Below are positions 35,953 to 45,131 of a stretch of DNA of 64,000 bases, piece by piece. Each line of letters opens with the position of its first letter. The stretch's first letter is position 1. The notes under the pieces are model-generated. The model saw only the letters and a list, made by a program, of their open reading frames with translations, had not been told where the DNA came from and did no database searches. Source of the DNA: Lutibacter maritimus. Lineage in GTDB: Bacteria; Bacteroidota; Bacteroidia; Flavobacteriales; Flavobacteriaceae. The stretch is taken from contig NZ_FOZP01000010.1 in the NCBI RefSeq assembly GCF_900116115.1, positions 1-64,000 of the forward strand, in the 5' to 3' direction. The translations under genes and the position numbers were made by a program.

Positions 35953-35976
35953 ACTTTGTTAACTATTTAACAAAGT
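35953..35976. promoter_or_regulatory. Perfect 10-bp inverted repeat in the divergent his/GNAT region
   Basis: ACTTTGTTAA (35953-35962), CTAT, TTAACAAAGT (35967-35976). It lies 30 bases before the GNAT start and about 55 bases upstream of the his -7 box. It could be an operator for a dimeric regulator or a hairpin in the GNAT leader. Confidence 0.5.
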
Positions 35977-36005
35977 AACAAAAATATATTCTTAATTTAA
36001 ATCGA

Positions 36006-36524
36006 ATGTCTAACGTTAAAACCATTGAAACTTCACGTCTTATACTTCAACAATCTAATATTAAAGATGCTGCTTTTTTTCTTGAGTTGTTAAACACAAC
36101 TAAATGGTTACTTTATATTGGAGATAGAAATGTACATTCCGTTAAGGATGCGGAAAAATATATAACCGAAAGAATGTTACCTCAATTTAATGAACTTGGG
36201 TATGGAAATTATACAGTAATTAGAAAAACTGACGGAATAAAAATTGGAAGTTGTGGTTTATATAACAGAGAAGGCGTTGATGGCGTTGATATCGGTTTTG
36301 CATTTTTACCAACATATGAAAGTTTGGGATATGCCTTTGAAAGTGCCCAAGCCTTATTAAATTTGGGTAAAAATAAATTAAAGCTCTCTAAAATAAGTGC
36401 GCTTACAACTGAAGAAAACTTGCAATCACAACGACTCATAGAAAAATTAGGACTTAAATTTATTAAAAAAATTAAAATTCCTAATGATAGTGAAACCTTA
36501 TGTTTATATACCATTACTTTTTAA
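36006..36524 (+). CDS. GNAT-family N-acetyltransferase (RimJ/RimL type)
   Basis: A 172-residue acetyl-CoA-dependent acetyltransferase of the RimJ/RimL-like subgroup. TSRLILQQSNIKDA at the N-terminus and a GSCGLYNREGVDGVDIGFAFLP strand pair around 80-100 are the fold hallmarks. The acetyl-CoA loop is around YESLGYAFESAQALL, and TTEENLQSQRLIEKLG (about 138-153) is the conserved C-terminal helix motif. The acceptor (protein N-terminus, antibiotic or other amine) is unknown. It is divergent from the his operon. Confidence 0.88.
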   Translation: MSNVKTIETSRLILQQSNIKDAAFFLELLNTTKWLLYIGDRNVHSVKDAEKYITERMLPQFNELGYGNYTVIRKTDGIKIGSCGLYNREGVDGVDIGFAFLPTYESLGYAFESAQALLNLGKNKLKLSKISALTTEENLQSQRLIEKLGLKFIKKIKIPNDSETLCLYTITF

Positions 36525-36595
36525 ATTGTTAAAAACTCATTTAACAAATGATTGATTATTATGGTTTGTGTTTACTTACTTTCTAATTATTTGGT

Positions 36596-36603
36596 TAAAT
36601 TTG
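36596..36603 (+). promoter_or_regulatory. purL promoter -7 element
   Basis: TAAATTTG, exact match to TAnnTTTG, followed by CA, 33 bases before the ATG at 36637. Because it lies within the longer frame opened by GTG 36568, it argues against that start. Confidence 0.6.
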
Positions 36604-36636
36604 CATTTTTCTAACAATACACTAAAAAATCACTTT

Positions 36637-39600
36637 ATGATTCATTTCTTTGGAAACCAAAACAGCAAAATTTATGCTGTGCAAACGTCAAAAGAACTTA
36701 CGCAAGAAGACTCAAAAAAATTATTTTGGCTTTTTGGAAATCAACCACAAATAAATCAGGCATCAATCGATGCTTTTTTTATTGGCCCTAGAGCAGCAAT
36801 GATTACTCCTTGGAGTACCAATGCTGTTGAAATTACCCAAAATATGGCCATTGAAGGCATTATTCGTATAGAAGAATTTTCAGCTTCAACAAAAGATGAA
36901 AAATTTGACCCTATGATTTTTCAAAAATATACTGAATTAAATCAAGATATTTTTGACATTCATATTGAGCCAGCTGCAATTTTAGCTATAGAAGATATTG
37001 CTACCTACAACAAGCAAGAAGGATTGAGTTTAAGTGATGAAGAAGTAGAATACTTAAATAATTTAAGTATAAAAATTGGTAGAAAACTAACCGATTCTGA
37101 AGTATTTGGATTTTCTCAAGTAAATTCTGAACACTGTCGCCATAAAATATTTAATGGAACTTTTGTAATTGATGGTGAAGAAATGCCTACTTCATTATTT
37201 AAGTTAATTAGAAAAACATCCGAAACACATCCAAACACCATAGTTTCAGCTTATAAAGACAATGTGGCTTTTGTTGAAGGACCTATTGTTGAGCAATTTG
37301 CTCCAAAATCTCCAGACAAACCTGATTTTTATGAGAAAAAAGACTATAAATCAGTAATTTCATTAAAAGCTGAAACCCATAATTTTCCAACAACTGTAGA
37401 ACCTTTTAACGGTGCCGCAACTGGTAGTGGTGGAGAAATTAGAGATCGTTTGGCTGGTGGAAAGGGTTCATTACCGTTGGCTGGAACGGCTGTTTATATG
37501 ACCTCCTATTCTCGTTTAAATGAAAATAGACCTTGGGAAAATGGAATGCAAGAACGTAAATGGTTGTACCAAACACCTATGGATATTTTAATAAAAGCAT
37601 CTAACGGAGCATCTGATTTTGGAAATAAATTTGGTCAACCTTTAATTACAGGTTCTGTATTAACTTTTGAACACCAAGAAGAAGCTCGTAAATTAGGTTT
37701 CGATAAAGTAATTATGCAAGCTGGTGGAATTGGTTATGGTAAAGCAGATCAAGCATTGAAAGACAAACCTTCAACTGGTGACAAAATAGTAATTTTAGGT
37801 GGAGATAATTACCGTATTGGTATGGGTGGCGCTGCAGTATCATCTTCTGATACAGGTGAGTTTGCAAGTGGTATTGAATTAAATGCTGTGCAACGTTCTA
37901 ATCCGGAAATGCAAAAAAGAGCTGCCAATGCTATTCGTGGTATGGTTGAAAGTGATAACAATTCAATTGTTTCTATTCACGATCACGGTGCTGGTGGGCA
38001 TTTAAATTGTTTATCGGAATTAGTGGAAGAAACTGGCGGATTGATTGATTTAGATAAATTACCTGTGGGTGACCCTACACTTTCATCCAAAGAAATTATT
38101 GGAAATGAATCTCAGGAACGTATGGGATTGGTCATTGGAAAAGAAGATGCCGCATTTTTACATAGAATTGCAGACCGAGAACGCTCTCCTTATTATGAAG
38201 TAGGTGATGTTACAAATGATAACCGCTTTACTTTCAAATCTAAATCAACTGGAGTAAAACCAATGGATTTGGAATTGAATGATATGTTTGGTAGTTCGCC
38301 AAAAACAATAATGACCGATAAAACTGTTGTTAGAAATTATGAAGATGTTTCATACGATGTAAAAAATATTCAAACCTACATAACACAAGTATTACAGTTA
38401 GAAGCTGTTGCTTGTAAAGATTGGTTAACAAATAAAGTAGACCGTTGCGTGGGTGGTAAAGTTGCTAAACAACAATGTGCTGGATCTTTGCAATTACCTT
38501 TAAATAATGTAGGTGTAATGGCGCTTGATTATAATGGTAAAGAAGGAATTGCAACTTCTATTGGTCACGCACCTGTTAGTGCTATTATTAATCCGGTTGC
38601 TGGTAGTAGAAATGCCATTGCTGAAGCCTTAACAAACATTATTTGGGCTCCTTTACAAGATAATTTAAATTCTGTTTCATTATCCGCTAATTGGATGTGG
38701 CCTTGTAAAAATGAAGGTGAAGATGCACGTTTATATAAAGCTGTAAAAGCTGTTTCAGAATTTGCAATTGAATTAGGAATTAATGTTCCTACTGGAAAAG
38801 ATTCACTTTCAATGAAACAAAAATATCCAAATGATGAAGTGTTATCTCCTGGAACTGTGGTAATTTCAGCAGCTGCACATTGTAATGATATTACTAAAGT
38901 TGTGGAGCCTGTTTTACAAACAAGTCCAAATAATCGTATTTATTATATTAACTTATCTAATGATGCTTATAAATTAGGAGGTTCATCATTTGCACAAACG
39001 CAAAGTAAAATTGGTAAAGAAACGCCAACTATTGCGGATGCAGCTAAATTTAAAAATGCATTTAATACCATTCAACACTTAATTAAAGAAGGTAAAATAT
39101 TAGCTGGTCATGATATTTCAGCTGGTGGAATGCTTACTACTTTATTAGAATTATGTTTTTCTAACGAAAACATTGGTGCAACTATTGATATTTCAAATTT
39201 AGGTGAGGAGGATTTTATAAAAGTTTTATTCGCAGAAAATAGCGGAATTATCTTCCAAAGTTCTGACGAAGAAATTCCTAGTATTTTAAACGCTGCTAAT
39301 GTCGAATTTTTCAATATTGGGAAAGTTGTAAAAGGTGATAATGTAACAATCACTAATCATGGAAATACAATTGAATTTAACGTTGCTGAATTACGTGATA
39401 TTTGGTACGAAACTTCTTATTTATTAGATGCAAAACAAACTGCCAACAATAAAGCAAAAGAACGTTTTGATAACTATAAAAATCAACCATTAAAATATTC
39501 ATTCCCTTTAAACTTTACAGGTAAAATTCCTACTGTTGATGCTACAAAACCAAGACCAAAAGCCGCTATTATACGTGAAAAAGGATCAAATTCTGAACGT

Positions 39601-40299
39601 GAAATGGCAAATGCTATGTATTTAGCTGGTTTTGATGTAAAAGACGTACATATGACCGATTTAATTTCTGGTCGTGAAACGTTGGAAGATATTCAATTTA
39701 TTGGAGCTGTTGGAGGATTTTCTAATTCCGATGTTTTGGGTTCTGCAAAAGGTTGGGCTGGTGCATTTTTATACAACGAAAAAGCAAAAACTGCTTTAGA
39801 TAATTTCTTTAAAAGAGAAGATACCTTATCTGTTGGAATTTGTAATGGTTGTCAGTTATTTATGGAATTAGAAGTTATCAATCCAGAACACGAAGTTCAC
39901 GGAAAAATGTTGCATAACGATTCTCATAAACACGAAAGTAACTTTACATCGGTAACTATTCAAAAAAACAACTCTGTAATGCTTTCAACATTAGCAGGAA
40001 GTACCTTAGGCGTTTGGATTTCACATGGAGAAGGTAAATTTAACTTACCAATGGAAGAAAATGCATACAACATTGTTGCCAAATATAGATATGAATCGTA
40101 TCCTGCAAATCCGAATGGTTCAGATTATAATGTTGCAATGATGAGTAGTAAAGATGGAAGACATTTAGTAATGATGCCTCATATTGAACGTTCAATTTTT
40201 CAGTGGAATTGGGCAAACTATCCTTCAGGCAGAAAAGATGAAGTTTCGCCTTGGGCTGAAGCTTTTGTAAATGCTAGAAAATGGTTAGAAAAAGAATAA
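36637..40299 (+). CDS. purL: Phosphoribosylformylglycinamidine synthase (large single-chain form)
   Basis: Step 4 of purine synthesis: converts FGAR, glutamine and ATP to FGAM. The 1220-residue protein has the proteobacterial-type layout in one chain: N-terminal PurS-like part, linker, two synthase halves (KAETHNFPTTVEPFNGAATGSGGEIRD and DHGAGGHLNCLSE in the first; LDYNGKEGIATSIGHAP and AGHDISAGGM in the second) and a C-terminal glutaminase (from about residue 965) with the nucleophile in VGICNGCQLFMEL and HGEGKF. ATG 36637 (MIHFFGNQNSKIYAVQ) is the family start. Single gene with its own promoter and terminator. Confidence 0.97.
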   Translation: MIHFFGNQNSKIYAVQTSKELTQEDSKKLFWLFGNQPQINQASIDAFFIGPRAAMITPWSTNAVEITQNMAIEGIIRIEEFSASTKDEKFDPMIFQKYTELNQDIFDIHIEPAAILAIEDIATYNKQEGLSLSDEEVEYLNNLSIKIGRKLTDSEVFGFSQVNSEHCRHKIFNGTFVIDGEEMPTSLFKLIRKTSETHPNTIVSAYKDNVAFVEGPIVEQFAPKSPDKPDFYEKKDYKSVISLKAETHNFPTTVEPFNGAATGSGGEIRDRLAGGKGSLPLAGTAVYMTSYSRLNENRPWENGMQERKWLYQTPMDILIKASNGASDFGNKFGQPLITGSVLTFEHQEEARKLGFDKVIMQAGGIGYGKADQALKDKPSTGDKIVILGGDNYRIGMGGAAVSSSDTGEFASGIELNAVQRSNPEMQKRAANAIRGMVESDNNSIVSIHDHGAGGHLNCLSELVEETGGLIDLDKLPVGDPTLSSKEIIGNESQERMGLVIGKEDAAFLHRIADRERSPYYEVGDVTNDNRFTFKSKSTGVKPMDLELNDMFGSSPKTIMTDKTVVRNYEDVSYDVKNIQTYITQVLQLEAVACKDWLTNKVDRCVGGKVAKQQCAGSLQLPLNNVGVMALDYNGKEGIATSIGHAPVSAIINPVAGSRNAIAEALTNIIWAPLQDNLNSVSLSANWMWPCKNEGEDARLYKAVKAVSEFAIELGINVPTGKDSLSMKQKYPNDEVLSPGTVVISAAAHCNDITKVVEPVLQTSPNNRIYYINLSNDAYKLGGSSFAQTQSKIGKETPTIADAAKFKNAFNTIQHLIKEGKILAGHDISAGGMLTTLLELCFSNENIGATIDISNLGEEDFIKVLFAENSGIIFQSSDEEIPSILNAANVEFFNIGKVVKGDNVTITNHGNTIEFNVAELRDIWYETSYLLDAKQTANNKAKERFDNYKNQPLKYSFPLNFTGKIPTVDATKPRPKAAIIREKGSNSEREMANAMYLAGFDVKDVHMTDLISGRETLEDIQFIGAVGGFSNSDVLGSAKGWAGAFLYNEKAKTALDNFFKREDTLSVGICNGCQLFMELEVINPEHEVHGKMLHNDSHKHESNFTSVTIQKNNSVMLSTLAGSTLGVWISHGEGKFNLPMEENAYNIVAKYRYESYPANPNGSDYNVAMMSSKDGRHLVMMPHIERSIFQWNWANYPSGRKDEVSPWAEAFVNARKWLEKE

Positions 40300-40318
40300 T
40301 AGTTACATATACTATTTT

Positions 40319-40355
40319 AAAACAGCTTTTAGAATATTCTAAAAGCTGTTTTTTT
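40319..40355 (+). terminator. purL intrinsic terminator
   Basis: A 30-base perfect palindrome centred on AGAATATTCT (40321-40350, arms AACAGCTTTTAGAA and its complement) ending in a run of T. It starts 19 bases after the purL stop. The minus strand also has a short T run, so weak bidirectional use is possible. Confidence 0.9.
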
Positions 40356-40484
40356 ATATAAGTGCTGTAATCTTTTTTATTTTATTCAGAATGAATTATT
40401 TCTAAAAAAACGAATCAATTATTTCGAAAAGATAATACGTAACATCATAGAAACCTTATTTTCTAAAACTTTCAAAAATATAGA

Positions 40485-42899
40485 TTACTCATATTTTAAA
40501 TACTTTATTAAATCAATTTTGGTGGCATTGTATGCTTTTAATCCTACTACTACAAAAACCAATATTATAAGGAGTATTGGTGTAATAATAAATGGTAGCA
40601 TAGGCATCTCAATTCTATACACAAAATTATCTAACCAATTTTGCATAAGATAATAGGCAATTGGAATTAAAATAACGGAAGCTATTAACGTAATTTTTAA
40701 AAAACTTTTTATAAGTTGATACATGATTTCTTCAACTGATGCCCCTAATGTTTTTCGAATGGCTACTTCTTTTAAACGTTGCTGAATTGTTAATGTTGCC
40801 AAGGCAAATAAGCCTAATAACGACACTATAATGACTATACATGTTAATATAAAAAATAAAATTTGTTGCTTTTGATATTTCTCATAGGTTTGTGCAAAAC
40901 GTTTGTTTACAAAATCAGGATTAAACGGATATCCTTGTTCTATGTTTTCATTCCAATATTTCTCTATAAAATTTAATGTTTCTTGCATATTGTTTGGCTT
41001 TATTTTAAACTGAATCATCCATAAATTATTTTTCATCCAATCAAAACTATTCCAATGCATAAATGCTGTTGGTGGTATTTCTGTATCAAAACCATATGTA
41101 TTATAATCTTTCACCATACCTATTATCTTTAAATTTTTTCCATCATTATCATCACCTCCAAAACCTGCATTTACTATTTTACCAATAGGATCATTGTAAA
41201 TATTTAATGCTTTAGCCAATGTTTCATTAATTAAAATATTCTTAATAGTATCAGAAGCTATTTCTTCTTTAAAACCTCTTCCTTTTAAAATTTTAATACC
41301 CATCACATCTAAATAATTATAGTCTATAGCATTTCCATTTGTTTGTACCGAAATATCTTTATAATTAAAATTAGTTGAAAGAGAAGTTCCTCCTCCTATC
41401 AAAAAAGAATTAGTGGTAATTGCTTCAATATTTGGATGTTTAATTAACTCGTTTTTAGCTAGCAAGTAATTTTTATACCTATCTTTAAATTTATTCATAG
41501 GAATCATTATTACTTGGTCTCCATTAAACCCTAAATCTTTTTGCATCATAAAGCTTACTTGTTCATTTATAATGATTGAGCCTGATAAGAAAAAACCAGA
41601 AATTAAAAATTGAATTCCTAACATTAAATTTCTAGCAAAAACACCATGCTTACTTCTTGATACATTTCCTTTTAAGACTTCAACTGCTTTAAATTTTGAC
41701 AAGTAAATTGCTGGAATAACCCCAATTGAAACTGAAACCAGTATGGCCAACAATACAACTTTTAGTAATAGGTCTATCTCTAATATAGAAATATCTTTAC
41801 CTATAAAATGATTAAAAGATGGCAAAATAAGTTCTACCAACAGTAAAGAAAATACAAACGCAATAAAACCTTGTAAAACGATTTCTAAAGAATATTGTCT
41901 GATTAATGTAGTTTTAGACAATCCTAAAGTTTTCTTTACACCAACTTCCTTTGCTCTTTGTGTTGCTGAGGCTATAGAAAGATTGATAAAGTTTACACAA
42001 GAAATTGTAATTAACAAAATAGATAAAGTTAACATAATAATTATCAACTGATAATTACCTTTACCCTCTGGTCCTGCATCACTTGAAATGGTTTTTAATC
42101 GAATGTTCTTAATAGATTCGAAAATAGGAGTTGTTCCGTATTTTTCTATAAACTCTTGTGGTGAAATACCATCTCTTTTTGAAGATGGTAAAACTTCATT
42201 TTGATACCAAACATCTAGAGCTTTTTTATTTAATATCTCTATATCAGGTTGTTTTGTTGTTTTTACAAACAGAATGTTAGAAAAATTACCCCAATGTCCT
42301 TCTGGTTCTTTTTCAAATTGTAGAATTATATTTGGCATAAAATAATGTTTTCCTTCTATTTTATAAACCGTTGTTACAATAAATACCCTATTAAAAATTT
42401 CAACAGTTTTTCCTATTGCAGATTCTTTTCCAAAGAAAGTATTCGCTTGTTTTTCTGAAATAGCTATATGATTTCTTGCTTCTTGAAATGTTTTTTCATT
42501 CCCTTCAATAATTTTAAATGGAAAAAAATCAAAAAAGTTTGGATTTCCTTGTAGAACTTTTTCAGAAAACAACTCTTTCCCATTTACACTTACCAAAGTG
42601 CTTTCATACCAGCCTTCACACAAATAATACGCTAAAATTTCAGGAATATCTTCTTTGTATTTTGGGCCTTCTAAATTATTACTGTTTGACCAAATTTCAC
42701 CACTAGAAATTTTATGAATTACTCTAAATACTTCTTCTTTATTAGGATTATTTGCATTATAGCTTTGCTCATCATTAAAATATAGTAATACAATTAATAA
42801 ACCTGCAAAACCTAACGTTAATCCTAAAATATTGATAAGTATGTTTAGCCAATTTTTTTTACTATTTCTAAAAAATATTTTAAACCAAGTTAGTATCAT
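40485..42899 (-). CDS. MacB/FtsX-type ABC transporter permease
   Basis: An 804-residue inner-membrane permease of the duplicated FtsX/MacB type common in Bacteroidota. It has an N-terminal membrane helix (about 20-42), a periplasmic core (about 45-280), a first FtsX block of three helices (about 285-405, with ATQRAKEVGVKKTLGLSK), an internal helix pair near 425, a second periplasmic part and a second FtsX block (about 675-800, ending LKEVAIRKTLGAS..LIKYLKYE). Such proteins move substrates or lipoproteins mechanically without a classic channel. Substrate unknown. It closes the adaptor-ATPase-permease operon, 16 bases after the ATPase gene. Confidence 0.92.
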   Translation of the reverse strand: MILTWFKIFFRNSKKNWLNILINILGLTLGFAGLLIVLLYFNDEQSYNANNPNKEEVFRVIHKISSGEIWSNSNNLEGPKYKEDIPEILAYYLCEGWYESTLVSVNGKELFSEKVLQGNPNFFDFFPFKIIEGNEKTFQEARNHIAISEKQANTFFGKESAIGKTVEIFNRVFIVTTVYKIEGKHYFMPNIILQFEKEPEGHWGNFSNILFVKTTKQPDIEILNKKALDVWYQNEVLPSSKRDGISPQEFIEKYGTTPIFESIKNIRLKTISSDAGPEGKGNYQLIIIMLTLSILLITISCVNFINLSIASATQRAKEVGVKKTLGLSKTTLIRQYSLEIVLQGFIAFVFSLLLVELILPSFNHFIGKDISILEIDLLLKVVLLAILVSVSIGVIPAIYLSKFKAVEVLKGNVSRSKHGVFARNLMLGIQFLISGFFLSGSIIINEQVSFMMQKDLGFNGDQVIMIPMNKFKDRYKNYLLAKNELIKHPNIEAITTNSFLIGGGTSLSTNFNYKDISVQTNGNAIDYNYLDVMGIKILKGRGFKEEIASDTIKNILINETLAKALNIYNDPIGKIVNAGFGGDDNDGKNLKIIGMVKDYNTYGFDTEIPPTAFMHWNSFDWMKNNLWMIQFKIKPNNMQETLNFIEKYWNENIEQGYPFNPDFVNKRFAQTYEKYQKQQILFFILTCIVIIVSLLGLFALATLTIQQRLKEVAIRKTLGASVEEIMYQLIKSFLKITLIASVILIPIAYYLMQNWLDNFVYRIEMPMLPFIITPILLIILVFVVVGLKAYNATKIDLIKYLKYE

Positions 42900-42915
42900 T
42901 TCTTTATTTTAATAA

Positions 42916-43620
42916 TTATTGAATAAGTACATCTACTTTATGATTATTTTCTTTTTGAGAAATAATTTCTCCATCTTTTACAGTAATTATTCTAGACGAA
43001 AATTGAGCATCATAAGGTGAATGTGTAACCATAATAATAGTTGATCCTGTTGCATGCAATTCTGTTAATAATTCCATTACATCATTTCCACTTTTACTGT
43101 CTAAATTCCCCGTTGGTTCATCTGCTAAAATTAGTTTTGGATTTGTTACTAAAGCTCTTGCTACAGCAACTCTTTGTTGCTGACCTCCAGAAAGTTGCAA
43201 CGGAAAATGTTTAGCTCTATGCGCAATACCAACGCGTTCTAAAATTTCTGTTACACGTTGTTTTCTTTCTACTAATTTTATATTATTATATATTAATGGC
43301 AGTTCAATATTCTCATATACCGTTAATTCATCAATCAAATTAAAGTTTTGAAATACAAAACCAATGTTAGCTTTTCGCAAGTTTGATCGTTGTTTTTCAT
43401 TAAAATTAACAACTTCCGTTTCATCAAAAAGATAACTTCCTCCATTTGGTGCATCTAACATTCCAATAATGTTTAACAAAGTAGATTTTCCACAACCTGA
43501 AGCTCCCATAATTGATATAAATTCACCTTTTTTAACTTCTAAACTTAACTTATTTAAAGCGGTTGTTTCTACCTCTTCAGTTCTATAAATCTTTACTAAA
43601 TCTTTTATTTTTATCATCAT
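42916..43620 (-). CDS. MacB/LolD-type ABC transporter ATPase
   Basis: A 234-residue soluble ATPase driving the adjacent permease. Walker A is GASGCGKST (near 40-48). Q-loop is VFQNFNLIDELTVYEN. Signature is LSGGQQQRVAVARAL (about 142-156) and Walker B LILADEPTGNLD. This is the LolD/MacB subfamily. It lies between adaptor and permease in the same direction; there are 101 AT-rich bases between it and the adaptor. Confidence 0.95.
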   Translation of the reverse strand: MMIKIKDLVKIYRTEEVETTALNKLSLEVKKGEFISIMGASGCGKSTLLNIIGMLDAPNGGSYLFDETEVVNFNEKQRSNLRKANIGFVFQNFNLIDELTVYENIELPLIYNNIKLVERKQRVTEILERVGIAHRAKHFPLQLSGGQQQRVAVARALVTNPKLILADEPTGNLDSKSGNDVMELLTELHATGSTIIMVTHSPYDAQFSSRIITVKDGEIISQKENNHKVDVLIQ

Positions 43621-43721
43621 TTGTATTTATTAAAAAATTGCAGTTATAATTTCTATAGTCAATACTATTATTAATGCTATTATCATTATTATATATTTTT
43701 ATTGTTATTTTTTGTTTTAAA

Positions 43722-44969
43722 TTACTGTTCTATATTTATTTCTTCAACATCTTTAAAATCATCATAATTAGAAGTAATTACTTTATCTCCAGCTTTTAAG
43801 CCTTCTAAAACCTCGTAATAGAAAGGATTTTCTCTTCCAATTTTAATGTTTCTTTTTACTGCCTTATCCTCAGAATTCAAAACAAAAATCCATTGACCAT
43901 TTGTGCTTTGATAAAACAACCCTTTCGATACCAATAAAGCTTTACTTTTACCTGATAAAAATACTTTTGTTTTTAAAGACATTCCTCTTTTAATATCAGC
44001 AGAAAGTGAATCTTGTTTAAAATTCAACTCTACTTTAAATTGCCCATTATTAATTTCTGGATAAATTTTAGATAACTTTACTTCATAGCTTTTATCATTA
44101 ACAGCTACGCTACCACTTATGCCATCATATAATTTAGAAATATAATATTCATCTACATTTGCAACTAATTTATACCCATCTAGTACATCAATTTTTCCAA
44201 TAGGCTGTCCTTGGTTGTAATTCTCTCCTAAAATTGGGTTAAAAGATGATAACAAACCACTGACAGGTGCTTTTACAATAAAATTCTCTTTGTTTTTATG
44301 AAGTAATTCTAAGCTTTTTTCCATATTTAACAAAGAAGTGTCTATCCGAGATAATTGTACAACCCTACTTCTTTTTTCTTCGGATACGCTTTTCTTTATC
44401 ACATTATTTCTCTCTTTTTGAAACGTATATTCTTGTTCTGATTTATAAAAGTCATTTCTAGCAATCACTTCTTTTTTATACAAAGTAGAATCTATTTTAT
44501 ACTGTCTTCTTGCATTTCTAAAATCATTATCTATACTCAATAATTGCTGATCTAAATTTAATTGTTGATTTTTTATACTCACTCTTAAATTTCTTAAATT
44601 ATTTATCTGCTCTACCATAGCCGTTTCTTGAGTTAAATAATTTAATTCTGCATTAGGATTGTATACTTTTAAAAGTGGCGTGCCATTATTAACAATTTGT
44701 CCACTTTCTACAAAAATTTCTGAAACCGCTCCCCCTTGAATTACATTTACTAAAACTGAAGTTTTGGGTTCTACAGTAGCATTAAATAAAATTACATCTT
44801 CAAAATCACCTTTAATTACTTCTTGAATTCGTAAAGTATCTCTCTTTAAATTTACTTGCTTTTTATTTGTTACATTTACCAAAATAATTGTTAATAAAAA
44901 AATTATTAAAATTCCCCAAAGTAACCCTTTTTTAACTGCTTTATTTTTTGGTTGAAGTTGTTTATCCAT
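43722..44969 (-). CDS. HlyD/MacA-type periplasmic adaptor
   Basis: A 415-residue membrane-fusion protein bridging the inner-membrane ABC transporter and an outer-membrane channel (not encoded here). One N-terminal membrane anchor (about 14-36), a biotinyl-lipoyl half-motif (AVSEIFVESGQIVNNGTPLLKV), a long alpha-helical hairpin (about 100-205) and a second lipoyl half (FIVKAPVSGLLSSFNPILGE), then beta-barrel parts. The frame opens at TTG 45014, but that triplet is part of a sigma-54-like promoter. ATG 44969 (or 44972 directly before it) is the likely start. Confidence 0.9.
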   Translation of the reverse strand: MDKQLQPKNKAVKKGLLWGILIIFLLTIILVNVTNKKQVNLKRDTLRIQEVIKGDFEDVILFNATVEPKTSVLVNVIQGGAVSEIFVESGQIVNNGTPLLKVYNPNAELNYLTQETAMVEQINNLRNLRVSIKNQQLNLDQQLLSIDNDFRNARRQYKIDSTLYKKEVIARNDFYKSEQEYTFQKERNNVIKKSVSEEKRSRVVQLSRIDTSLLNMEKSLELLHKNKENFIVKAPVSGLLSSFNPILGENYNQGQPIGKIDVLDGYKLVANVDEYYISKLYDGISGSVAVNDKSYEVKLSKIYPEINNGQFKVELNFKQDSLSADIKRGMSLKTKVFLSGKSKALLVSKGLFYQSTNGQWIFVLNSEDKAVKRNIKIGRENPFYYEVLEGLKAGDKVITSNYDDFKDVEEINIEQ

Positions 44970-44997
44970 CATTATTATATTAATTAAATATTTTATA

Positions 44998-45013
44998 TAC
45001 CATAAATATGCCA
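44998..45013 (-). promoter_or_regulatory. Sigma-54-like -24/-12 promoter for the efflux operon
   Basis: On the minus strand TGGCAT, five bases, TGGTA, matching the spacing of TGGCAC-N5-TTGCA with a perfect -24 GG; the -12 position has GT in place of GC. It is 29 bases before the adaptor ATG, next to a divergent gene for a sigma-54-type activator. Confidence 0.5.
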
Positions 45014-45076
45014 ATAAAAAATAAAACGTAAAATCCTAAATATCAAAACTATACAATTGTAGTTATTTTTTTTAGT

Positions 45077-45090
45077 GTTCAAAATTGAAC
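45077..45090. promoter_or_regulatory. Palindromic candidate activator site upstream of the sigma-54-like promoter
   Basis: GTTCAA-AA-TTGAAC, a 6-bp inverted repeat about 70 bases upstream of the -24/-12 site, where enhancer-binding regulators usually bind. A looser inverted repeat (ATTGTTT..AAACAAT) follows it directly. Confidence 0.4.
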
Positions 45091-45131
45091 ATTGTTTTGT
45101 TCATATTCAAACAATTGATTATTTATGTAAT

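Noticed and set aside
36568-36636. GTG start of purL 23 codons upstream
   Set aside because: A TAAATTTG promoter element lies inside this extension and the residues do not match the PurL N-terminus.
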